From assembly GCA_001303025.1 (NCBI GenBank), contig LJNK01000006.1:27510-91509 (forward strand): a stretch of DNA of 64,000 nucleotides, read 5' to 3'. Source of the DNA: Deltaproteobacteria bacterium SG8_13. GTDB lineage: Bacteria > Desulfobacterota > Desulfobacteria > Desulfobacterales > SG8-13. Of the stretch, positions 8,837 to 16,869 are shown one piece after another; position 1 is the first letter of the stretch, and each line of letters opens with the position of its first letter. The notes under the pieces were generated by a model that did no database searches, had not been told where the DNA came from, and saw nothing but the letters and a program-made list of their open reading frames with translations. Both the position numbers and the translations under genes were made by a program.

Positions 8837-10252
8837 TCAGTCTCCGGCCAGCAGTTCCTGCGCCTTTTCGGCTATGATGTCCCATGCCAGCCGCACGTGT
8901 TTTTCGCTGGTCGTTCGCTGGCCGATCATCATTCGCAGAACGGTTTTCCCTTTCAGGGCGGTGTGGGTTAAAAACACCTTGCCCGTTTCATTGACGCTCT
9001 GCAGCAACCGGGCATTGAGCTCATTGAGCTGCAGTTCCGGTCGTCCGTCGTTGAGACGGAAGCAGACCAGGCTCACGCTGACCGGCGCCATCGCCTCGAA
9101 GCGGGCATCTGCCTGCAGCCAGCCGGAAAACAGCTGTGCCAGACGCAAATGCTCGCGAACCATGGTTTTCAGACCCTCGACCCCATAGCTTCTGATGACA
9201 AACCATAGCTTCAGCGCCCGGAATCTTCTTCCCAGTTGGATTCCCCAATCCCGATAGTTTTTTACCTCGGCATCCCTGCCGGTCTTCAGGTATTCGGGAT
9301 GAATTTCGAATGTCTGAATCAGGGCGCCGGGATCCCGTACAAAGTACGCCGAACAGTCGAAATTGGTCAGCATCCATTTGTGGGGGTTGCATACAAACGA
9401 GTCCGCGTACTCGATTCCATTCAATAAATGTCTCATTTCCGGCAGGATGGCAGCGGTGCCGGCAAAGGCGGCATCCACGTGCAGCCAGACATGGTGACGA
9501 CGGCAGATCCGCCCGATATCCTCCAAGGGATCGATTGCCGTGGATGAGGTCGTACCAATGGTGGCCACCACGCAGCAGGGATGCAGCCCCTTTTTCTTAT
9601 CTTCGATGATTTGCTTTTCCAGCTCCTGCGGAACCATCGCAAAGTGCTCGTCGGTAGCGATGGATGCGATGGCATTGCTGCCGAAGCCGGCGATTTTTAC
9701 CCCTTTCTCGATGCTGGAGTGGGTCTCCTCCGAGGTATATACCTTCAGTGGGTGTTGCAGCCCGATGCGATTGGATTGATATCCGGTCGTTTTTTCCCGG
9801 GCGGTAAGCAACGCACACAAAGTGGCGGTGGAGGCGGTGTCCTGGATGCAACCGGTCATTTCTTCCGGCAGGCCCAGCATTTCTCGCAGCCACTCCATAA
9901 CGCTTTCTTCCAGTTCCGCAGCAGCCGGAGATGTCTGCCATATCATGCACTGGGCCCCCAGTCCGGCGGTGAGCAACTCGGCCAGCACCGAAGGCGGGCT
10001 GTTGTTGGCCGGGAAGTAGGCAAACCAACCCGGGTGCTGCCAGTGGGTAATTCCGGGCAGGATCAGGTCGCGAAAGTCGACAAAGATTCTCTCCATCGGT
10101 TCTGCCGACGCCGGTGGGGATGCGGGAATCCGGGACTTGATCTCCCCGGGTTTCACCGGAGAGACCACCGGGAAGGTTTCCACTTCGTCCATGTAATCCG
10201 CCAGCCAGTCGATCAGCTCATGCCCGTATTTGCGGAATTGCTGATGATCCAT
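8837..10252 (-). CDS. PLP-dependent aromatic-L-amino-acid-type decarboxylase
   Basis: Group II PLP decarboxylase of the DOPA/tyrosine/tryptophan decarboxylase family, producing an amine from an aromatic amino acid. The 471 residues include THWQHPGWFAYFPANNS, the PLP-stacking histidine in TSEETHSS, the aspartate in HVDAAFAG, the Schiff-base lysine in NPHKWMLTNFDCS, and the C-terminal FRLNDGR region. I chose the ATG at 10252 because AGGAG lies nine bases upstream and the start then matches family N-termini; an in-frame ATG 17 codons earlier (10303) has no ribosome site. The substrate cannot be told by eye; tryptophan, tyrosine and phenylalanine are all possible. A candidate promoter lies at 10395-10423. 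Confidence 0.88.
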   Translation of the reverse strand: MDHQQFRKYGHELIDWLADYMDEVETFPVVSPVKPGEIKSRIPASPPASAEPMERIFVDFRDLILPGITHWQHPGWFAYFPANNSPPSVLAELLTAGLGAQCMIWQTSPAAAELEESVMEWLREMLGLPEEMTGCIQDTASTATLCALLTAREKTTGYQSNRIGLQHPLKVYTSEETHSSIEKGVKIAGFGSNAIASIATDEHFAMVPQELEKQIIEDKKKGLHPCCVVATIGTTSSTAIDPLEDIGRICRRHHVWLHVDAAFAGTAAILPEMRHLLNGIEYADSFVCNPHKWMLTNFDCSAYFVRDPGALIQTFEIHPEYLKTGRDAEVKNYRDWGIQLGRRFRALKLWFVIRSYGVEGLKTMVREHLRLAQLFSGWLQADARFEAMAPVSVSLVCFRLNDGRPELQLNELNARLLQSVNETGKVFLTHTALKGKTVLRMMIGQRTTSEKHVRLAWDIIAEKAQELLAGD

Positions 10253-10394
10253 GTCGATGATCTCCTGATTTGATAAGATAAAACGACTGATTTCTTTTGC
10301 CATCTACCAGGGAGCGGCCCATGCGTGCGGCTCCATCGCCTTGTGCTCGGCAGAAACGATGCTGGAACTGCCGTAATACGGTTGCAAGCTGTAG

Positions 10395-10423
10395 GTAATA
10401 GCCGTTTTACCCCCAGTTGGCAA
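10395..10423 (-). promoter_or_regulatory. Candidate promoter of the decarboxylase/M23 pair
   Basis: TTGCCA (10423-10418) and TATTAC (10400-10395) on the minus strand are separated by 17 bases, matching consensus 5/6 and 4/6. It lies in the 300-base gap between the activase gene and the decarboxylase; nothing else recognisable is seen in that gap. Confidence 0.5.
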
Positions 10424-10552
10424 GAACAGTTGCAGAGACGGCGTGCGAGAGGGGCGGAGCGGTGCACGGGATTTGCGCCGCAACCGATGATCCGGCGGAG
10501 TGTATCGCCGCGGCGGCACCGGGCGGGAAAGCCGGTGGCGGGAGGGTCGATA

Positions 10553-11917
10553 TCAGTTGCTCGGTGCGGCCCGATTGCCTGCAGATCGCTGATGCTGCTG
10601 TGCCTGGTACATGAAGGTGCGGATCGCCGCCTCTCTGCCGGGCTGGATACTGGCGTCGAAAGCAGCATCCAGGTACGGAACTCCCGATCGGGCCATCAGG
10701 GGCTTGGCGATGGCGGCGGTGGTCATGCCCGGCATGCAGGTAAATGGATAAACATTCACCACACCGTCGTAACCACCGCGGGCGTACTCCATAATTCCGG
10801 CGATACTCAGGCAAGCCTCGGTGTCGATGTCGAAAGAAAAGACATCCTCCTCAGCCAGTGCGTGTTCCAGATGCGATATTTTGTGATCTTCGGCCAAATC
10901 CAGCTGCCGCCAGACCCGCCGGTAAACATCTTTCTGCCGGGATTCCCGGTACATCAGCTCCAGGCCGGCAGTGACTGCCTGTTTCAGGTCGGACCGCATG
11001 GCTGCAAGTCGCCCGCGCTTTACATTCAGCCGCAATCTTCCCATCGCGCTTCTTTTTTCGATGTAATTGACGAAATTGACCCATTCTGCCAGCGATGCAC
11101 AAACCACCTCGGCACCGTGTTTTTCGAGTTTCCGAATCAGGTTCTGGTTGGAGTCGGTGTGCATCCTCAAGAAAATCTCCCCCACAATTCCGATCCGCGG
11201 TTTACGCGGTATGGTCGGGTCCACCAGATCCACTGCCTTGCCGATAATGGCATCCAGCTCACGGAGTATGGCTTCCGTATCCTTATCGGCTGCGTGCGAT
11301 TCAAACGCGGCGGCCATGTCCGGCACAGATATTTCCACCAGGTGATCCGCCGAACCCGGCTCTTTCTCGTAGGGCCGGATGCGCCACAACATCCGGTCCA
11401 AGATGTCGGCGACCAGCACGGACAGGTACATCATTTTTCTGAGATCCCGGACCTTCTCTTTTTCCAGAAAACCATCCAGTGAATACCCTCCGCGGCAGGT
11501 AATGGAGCCGATCTTCAACTTGTCCAGGCCGGGAAAGGTGTCCAGGACGATACGCTGGTACTTGTTATACATGCCGAAGCGGCAAGGACCGTCCGATTCG
11601 GGCATGAAATAGACATAGTTCTCCGGGTTGAAGTCGCGGCCGAGTTTTTCGCTTTCCTGCTGGATAAAAAACAGAATGTCTCCCATGGTAACCTGACAGG
11701 GATAGCACTCCTTGCCGGAGGTGAACTCCTGGCCCAGATCCATCCCTTTGTAGGTTTCCAGCACTCGGCCCTGAATACCGAAACTGCGGCAGACGGCTGC
11801 GATGAGGTGAGCGCCGGCGCGGTTCATTTCCGGTATCAGCACCTGTTTGTTTCCGGGATGGAACGTGCCGATATTATCTGTCAGCGACTGAAAGGCGGCT
11901 TCGCACGTCGTCTCCAT
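10553..11917 (-). CDS. Acyl-CoA dehydratase activase-associated protein, C-terminal unit of a split activase
   Basis: This 454-residue protein corresponds to the C-terminal third of the very large HgdC-type activase proteins (COG3581-like). Visible blocks are QVLIPEMNRAGAHL, GKECYPCQVTMGD with a CxxC pair, PESDGPCRFGMYNKYQ, IGIVGEIFLRMHTDSNQ, and INVYPFTCMPGMTT-like sequence near the end. These cysteine-containing motifs resemble the Fe-S dehydratase component fold of 2-hydroxyacyl-CoA dehydratases. Its ATG has GGAGGG upstream and lies 44 bases inside the end of the preceding gene, in another frame, so translation is probably coupled. In many bacteria the two parts are one polypeptide of about 1400-1500 residues. 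Substrate unknown. Confidence 0.75.
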   Translation of the reverse strand: METTCEAAFQSLTDNIGTFHPGNKQVLIPEMNRAGAHLIAAVCRSFGIQGRVLETYKGMDLGQEFTSGKECYPCQVTMGDILFFIQQESEKLGRDFNPENYVYFMPESDGPCRFGMYNKYQRIVLDTFPGLDKLKIGSITCRGGYSLDGFLEKEKVRDLRKMMYLSVLVADILDRMLWRIRPYEKEPGSADHLVEISVPDMAAAFESHAADKDTEAILRELDAIIGKAVDLVDPTIPRKPRIGIVGEIFLRMHTDSNQNLIRKLEKHGAEVVCASLAEWVNFVNYIEKRSAMGRLRLNVKRGRLAAMRSDLKQAVTAGLELMYRESRQKDVYRRVWRQLDLAEDHKISHLEHALAEEDVFSFDIDTEACLSIAGIMEYARGGYDGVVNVYPFTCMPGMTTAAIAKPLMARSGVPYLDAAFDASIQPGREAAIRTFMYQAQQHQRSAGNRAAPSN

Positions 11918-14900
11918 TGTTTCCCTCCGTTTCGAATTCGGTCTGGACGATGGCGGCCACGGCCGTTTCGTTCATGCTGTTTTCGATGACGTTCTTAAAT
12001 GCCTCCAGCCGCGTCATTACGCCTGCCACGGCGCTGTGCTCGTCCAGTTCCAGTATCAGATAGGCTTTATCACCCATGATGTGTCTGTAAAAATGTTCGA
12101 GAAACGAATCTGCGCCACAGCTGAAGTTGGTCAGGTGCAGCCCGAAAGCATACGGATGCTGCCTGATCCACCGGGCCGTTCGCAGGATTCGGGCACCCAG
12201 GCCCCAATACATGGTGGGGAAATCGGAAAGGTCCACGGTGTTGATATCGATAAAATCGAGCGGTAGGGCATCGATGCCAAGGCGGGCCAGGTTCCGCCCG
12301 AGGCGCAGGTTCAGCCTTTCGTCGTAGAGGTTATAGGGCCGGCCGGTTACGACGATCAGCGGGTCCTTTTCGTTTCCCCGGGTCAATATCTTCCTGCCGC
12401 AGCGCAGCAGATCAGATGAAAAGTTTTCCTGCCTGTCGAGGCCGTAGCGCAGCGCCTCTTTGACCGCCCGCTTGCGTAGTTGCAGTTTCGGTTTCAACTG
12501 TTCGAAAAGCTCCACGGCCAGGTCTTCGAACGAATTCTTCAGATGAAGGGACGGATTCAGGATGGCCGACGGGTCCAAGTGCAAGGCCGTGCGGGCCATG
12601 TAGCCGCTGCTCATGACCATTGGGCAGTAGCGGCCGACCTCCCAATCCTGGGCAGTGGGCATGTTCAGCAGGTTGGGAAGAAACAGATAGCGGGTCTTGC
12701 CGGCCAGCTCCCGGAGGTGGCCGTGGGATACTTTGACCGGGAAGCAGACGCCATCCTCGGCATGCTCGACACCGTATTTGCATATCTGCGTGTTCGTGGG
12801 CGCCGTGAAAACCGGCTGAAATCCGAGGGCATCAAAAAAGTGCGCCCACAGGATTCCGGTTTGGTGCATGTAAAGTGAACGGTGAAACCCCACGGTCGGC
12901 CTTCCGTTTATCTCCTGGATCGTTTGGTCACCGAGAACTTCGGTCACGCCGGCCAGGTGCTGTTCCCAGAGCATCTGACGCAGCTGGAAATGGTTTTTCT
13001 TTTTTGAACCGGACTGGCGGCTCACTTCATAGCGGCCGCACTCGCCGCCCCATACGCTGCGCCGGCCGCCGAAGTCGTAAATTTTGAGCTTGCACTGGTT
13101 GTGACAGGCGGGATCGGCCTTGCAGATCTTTTCCCTGTAATGCAGCCGGTCATCGACAGCAGAGGCCAGACCCCGAAATCGCCGCTGGTGACGGCCCTTC
13201 ATCTGCATTTTCTCGCGAAGCATGACGGCCGCACCAAATGCACCGAGGACCTCCCGGTTGGGTGGTACAATCAGCCCTCTTCCCAGAACGATTTCAAAAG
13301 CCGCCACCACCGCCTTATTCAAAGAAGGGCCGCCCAGAAACATGACCCGGCGGCCAATTTGTCTCTTGCCGACCACCCGGTTTAGGTAGTTGTGAACAAT
13401 CGCATAGCAAAGGCCGGCAAGCAGGTCTTTTTGCGCTATTCCCTGCTGGTAATACGAGACAAGGTCCGACTCCATGAAAACCGTGCATCTTTCCGCCAGT
13501 TTTACGGGGGCTTGGGAGGAAAGAGCGATCTGTTGAAATTCTTCGACGATGTTGATGCTATACTTGCTGGCCAGTTCATGCAGAAAACTGCCTGTGCCGG
13601 CAGCACAGACCTTGTTCATGTCAAAATCGAGGGGATGCGTGTTGACAATCTGGATATATTTTGAATCCTGGCCTCCGATTTCAAAAATCGTGTCTACCTG
13701 CCGGTCGATTTCCACCGCCCCTCTGGCATGTGCCGTGATTTCGTCTACGATGACGTCGGCATGCAGGAAATCGCCCACCACGTTGCGACCGGATCCGGTG
13801 GTGGCGGCGCCCAGAATTTCGACCGTGCTGCCGAACTTGTCGCGAATGCCGGCGAGCAGCTCCTGTGTCACTTCGATCGGTTTTCCCCTCGTGGGCACAT
13901 AGCGCTTATCGACCAGTGTCTGGTGATCATCGATCAGCGCATACTTGGTGGTCGTCGAGCCGATGTCGATTCCCAGAAAAACGCCCAAATGACCGCTGGC
14001 AGCACGTCGTGCCAGGCCTTCCTCGGCGGGCATTTCTGTTTTTTTCAACTGCAGCCGGGGCGCTCTGGCAACCCTCACCTCCCTGCCCCAATCTGTTTCT
14101 TTTAGTGACCCGAGGCGCAGATCGTCCGTCTGCTGCGATTCAATTGCCTTGAGGGCGGCCCCGAGAGCACCCGTTGACGTGTTCAGGCGGGGTACCGTCA
14201 GGTTCGGGAAATAGCTCCGGAAGGCTTTGACCTGGAGGGCATTTAAAGAAAGACCGCCGACAAACGCGATCGGCTCTTCGAGCTGCTGGGTGGAAACGAT
14301 GGTGCTGATGAAGTTTCTGGCATTACCCACGTGCAGGCCGTGGATGATGTCCTGAAGCTTTTCACCTTTGTTCTGCAGGTGAATCATGTCCGATTTGGTA
14401 AAAACCGTGCAGCGGGAGGCCACGTTGGCAGGTTGTTCACTTTGCAGTCCCAGTTCGATAAAATCTGAAAGTATCTTGTCGATTTGATTTTGAGACAGCT
14501 CCTTGTTTTTCTCATACAAAGCGGTGGCCAGCCGTTCGGCCTGCTGGTCGATGAAAGAGCCGGTTCCCGACGCGCAGGGACCGTTCGTTTTGAAATGCGC
14601 CAGTTCCCAGTGACCGTTATTGTGATGGATCTGAAACAAAGACGCATCCTGCCCGCCCATGCTGATGATCGAGCGGGCATTGGGAACGACGGTCAGCACA
14701 CCCAGGATCTGGCTGATGGTTTCGAATTCGTAATCGGCGTTCAGCTTTTCCGCCGGTCTTTTGCCGTGGGCACCGGTAAACGCGATCGAACGGATGTTTT
14801 TTTCGCCGAAACGCTCGCCGGTTTTACGAATTACGTGATATACTTCTTCTTCCACACGGCCGAAGTGGCGTTTATAAGGCGTTTCGAAGACAATATGGCC

Positions 14901-14996
14901 ATTTCCGTCGACGACCACCGCATTGACGCTCACCGAGCCGGCATCGATCCCCAGGTAGAGTCCGTTGGCTGGATTTTCGCTCAGATGTTTTCCCAT
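11874..14996 (-). CDS. BadF/BadG/HgdC-type acyl-CoA dehydratase activase with DUF2229
   Basis: This ATPase family drives ATP-dependent electron transfer into 2-hydroxyacyl-CoA dehydratases or benzoyl-CoA reductases. The 1040 residues hold two ASKHA-fold ATPase domains. The first begins at GIDAGSVSVNAVVVDG and contains GPCASGTGSF. The second begins at GIDIGSTTTKYALIDD near residue 345 and contains VCAAGTGSF; the cysteine in that helix normally binds the bridging [4Fe-4S] cluster. A DUF2229-like region follows (VGFHRSLYMHQTGILWAHFF, then GVCFPVKVSHGHL) to the C-terminus. The ATG at 14996 has GGAGG four bases upstream. No dehydratase A/B subunits lie nearby, so its client is unknown. A two-component system lies upstream on the same strand. 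Confidence 0.88.
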   Translation of the reverse strand: MGKHLSENPANGLYLGIDAGSVSVNAVVVDGNGHIVFETPYKRHFGRVEEEVYHVIRKTGERFGEKNIRSIAFTGAHGKRPAEKLNADYEFETISQILGVLTVVPNARSIISMGGQDASLFQIHHNNGHWELAHFKTNGPCASGTGSFIDQQAERLATALYEKNKELSQNQIDKILSDFIELGLQSEQPANVASRCTVFTKSDMIHLQNKGEKLQDIIHGLHVGNARNFISTIVSTQQLEEPIAFVGGLSLNALQVKAFRSYFPNLTVPRLNTSTGALGAALKAIESQQTDDLRLGSLKETDWGREVRVARAPRLQLKKTEMPAEEGLARRAASGHLGVFLGIDIGSTTTKYALIDDHQTLVDKRYVPTRGKPIEVTQELLAGIRDKFGSTVEILGAATTGSGRNVVGDFLHADVIVDEITAHARGAVEIDRQVDTIFEIGGQDSKYIQIVNTHPLDFDMNKVCAAGTGSFLHELASKYSINIVEEFQQIALSSQAPVKLAERCTVFMESDLVSYYQQGIAQKDLLAGLCYAIVHNYLNRVVGKRQIGRRVMFLGGPSLNKAVVAAFEIVLGRGLIVPPNREVLGAFGAAVMLREKMQMKGRHQRRFRGLASAVDDRLHYREKICKADPACHNQCKLKIYDFGGRRSVWGGECGRYEVSRQSGSKKKNHFQLRQMLWEQHLAGVTEVLGDQTIQEINGRPTVGFHRSLYMHQTGILWAHFFDALGFQPVFTAPTNTQICKYGVEHAEDGVCFPVKVSHGHLRELAGKTRYLFLPNLLNMPTAQDWEVGRYCPMVMSSGYMARTALHLDPSAILNPSLHLKNSFEDLAVELFEQLKPKLQLRKRAVKEALRYGLDRQENFSSDLLRCGRKILTRGNEKDPLIVVTGRPYNLYDERLNLRLGRNLARLGIDALPLDFIDINTVDLSDFPTMYWGLGARILRTARWIRQHPYAFGLHLTNFSCGADSFLEHFYRHIMGDKAYLILELDEHSAVAGVMTRLEAFKNVIENSMNETAVAAIVQTEFETEGNNGDDVRSRLSVADR

Positions 14997-15450
14997 ATTT
15001 CCTCCATTCCGTGCGGCTGTTCTTTCGGTGCTTTCCTTGAAAGGGTGCCACAGGTTCGGCAAAGTCTGCTCAGTAGCTAAGCAAACAGCATACCATATCG
15101 GAAACCGGGTCTGCGAAGCGATTCGTAAAACATTTTCCGCAGCAAGTCGAAACGATATTTGCGGATGGATTTCGGGTTGTTGACTTTTCTATCGGGTTTG
15201 CAGGCCCGCCGGAAAATCCTGACGGTGGGCGCATTGTTTTTTGCCGAAGAGAAGCAGCCATCAATTGTGCAAGGTAGCAGCAAAAGTTGACAAATCCGGC
15301 AGCGGTCCGGGGCAGCTTTCAGATATTGCAGTAATTCCAGTGGCTTAACAGGCGGCAACGCCGGTTGCTCCTGCAACAAAGATTTCACCCTTACGATTTC
15401 GGCTCCGTCTGGCAGCGGCGGGCAAGGTTTTTTGTACATCGCAATGGCGG
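14997..15450 (-). other. Intergenic region upstream of the activase genes
   Basis: About 450 bases separate the response regulator stop from the activase start. I see no strong sigma-70 promoter. A TGGCAC -24 half-site reads on the minus strand at 15050-15045, but the expected GC at -12 is absent. A 120-codon cysteine-rich frame (15077-15439, minus) lacks a Shine-Dalgarno and any recognisable motif and is probably not a gene. The region is the likely place for control of the activase operon by the neighbouring regulator. Confidence 0.4.
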
Positions 15451-16869
15451 TTATCGCCTTATTTTTCGTAGACGTCGGTTCAGCGCCTGGCGGGTGATGC
15501 CCAGGTGCATAGCGGCTATGGCCTGATTGCCTTCCGAGCGCTTCATGGCTTCATCGATCAGAAGCTGTTCGGCCTGCTTGAGGGTCGGCAGCGGATCGGT
15601 GAAGCGCAGCAGGGGTTGGGGACAAAAATCAGAGCTCCGGGAATCGGGACTGTTGCCCGGCAGGCTTTGTCCGATGTGCTTGCGAAATACATCCAGAGAC
15701 AGCTTGCCGGACTTGTGGCAGCTGACCGCGTCCAATGTCATCGCTTCGAGTTCCCGAATGTTGCCGGGGAAGTGATAGCTGGAAAGCAGCACCACCAGTT
15801 CTTCCGGTGGAGTCGGTTTCTTTTTATTCAGGGCGGAAGCCGCTTTTTCAAGAAAATGGTCAACGAGAAGCGGAAGGTCCTCCCGCCGGTCCCGCAGGGG
15901 CGGAACGATCACGTGGTGGCTGCACAGCCGATAGTAAAAATCCTTGCGGAACCGGCCGGACTCCCTCAGATCGTTCAGGTCCCGGTTGGTAGCGGCAATG
16001 ATGCGGGCATCCGATCGCTTCGGGATGTCCGATCCGAGGGGAAAGTACTCTCCCTCCTGCAGCAGGCGCAGCAGGGTGACCTGGACATCGATTCCCAGAT
16101 CGCCGATTTCATCCAGAAACAGGGTGCCGCCGGAAGCCTGTTCCACCAAACCGCTGCGCGGCTTGTCGGCACTGGTGTAAGCGCCCTTTTTATGGCCGAA
16201 CAGGGTATCGTACACCATTTTTTCATCCATTCCGGCAATGTTGACCGCTACGTAATTGCCAGGCCTTGCGCTGAGGCGGTGAACCGCCCCGGCGATCATC
16301 TCCTTGCCGACACCGGTTTCGCCGGTGATGACAACCGGATGCGGGCTGACGGAGACCGCTTCGATATACCGGAACACGGAATGCATGGCGCTGCTGCAGG
16401 TGACGATTTCCGCGAAGCACTCGGGATGTTTCAGCCTGTCGGACAGCACGCGGTCTTTCAGCAGGCTGTTTTCGCGTCGAAGCTCGCACAGCTGGATGGC
16501 CCTGAGGGTAGCCGAAATCAGCCGGCTTGTCTCCACCGGCTTGACCAGGTAATCGAACGCACCGGATTTCATGCAGGCAACGGCGGTTTCCACATCATCG
16601 GCGGCAGTGATGATGATAACCGGCAGCTCGGGGTGTTCCTGCCGGAGTGTCGATAGCAGCTCTTCCCCGGATATATGCGGCATTCGCAGGTCCAGCAAAA
16701 TAAGCTCCGGCGGCTGCTGTTGCAGCAGTGGCAGCACTTCGCGGCTGTCCTGGCAGCGGAGGAAATGATTGATTCTGGCCGAACGCAGTACGTTTTCGAA
16801 ACTGTTGAGCGCCTGCGGCTCATCATCCACCAGCATCACGGGCAGCTGCGGGTAAACAGTTGCATTCAT
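15451..16869 (-). CDS. Sigma-54-type response regulator with variant GAYTSA loop
   Basis: NtrC-family transcription factor, 472 residues. The receiver domain has Asp15/Asp16, phospho-acceptor Asp60 (LLDLRMP), Thr88 and Lys110 (YLVKP). The AAA+ domain has Walker A GETGVGKE (183-190) and Walker B FLDEIG (251-256). The C-terminus is a Fis-type HTH (NQAIAAMHLGITRQALNRRL). The loop that contacts sigma-54 normally reads GAFTGA; here residues 229-234 read GAYTSA, so the second glycine is a serine. The ATG overlaps the kinase stop as ATGA, so kinase and regulator are translationally coupled. A longer in-frame extension upstream is antisense-like and was discarded. The activase operon downstream is an obvious candidate target, by position only. 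Confidence 0.9.
   Translation of the reverse strand: MNATVYPQLPVMLVDDEPQALNSFENVLRSARINHFLRCQDSREVLPLLQQQPPELILLDLRMPHISGEELLSTLRQEHPELPVIIITAADDVETAVACMKSGAFDYLVKPVETSRLISATLRAIQLCELRRENSLLKDRVLSDRLKHPECFAEIVTCSSAMHSVFRYIEAVSVSPHPVVITGETGVGKEMIAGAVHRLSARPGNYVAVNIAGMDEKMVYDTLFGHKKGAYTSADKPRSGLVEQASGGTLFLDEIGDLGIDVQVTLLRLLQEGEYFPLGSDIPKRSDARIIAATNRDLNDLRESGRFRKDFYYRLCSHHVIVPPLRDRREDLPLLVDHFLEKAASALNKKKPTPPEELVVLLSSYHFPGNIRELEAMTLDAVSCHKSGKLSLDVFRKHIGQSLPGNSPDSRSSDFCPQPLLRFTDPLPTLKQAEQLLIDEAMKRSEGNQAIAAMHLGITRQALNRRLRKIRR

Noticed and set aside
15045..15055. TGGCAC half-site resembling a sigma-54 -24 element before the activase
   Set aside because: The GC of the -12 element is missing at the required spacing.
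15077..15439. A 120-codon cysteine-rich frame upstream of the activase
   Set aside because: No Shine-Dalgarno, no domain recognised and atypical composition; kept only as a note on the intergenic region.
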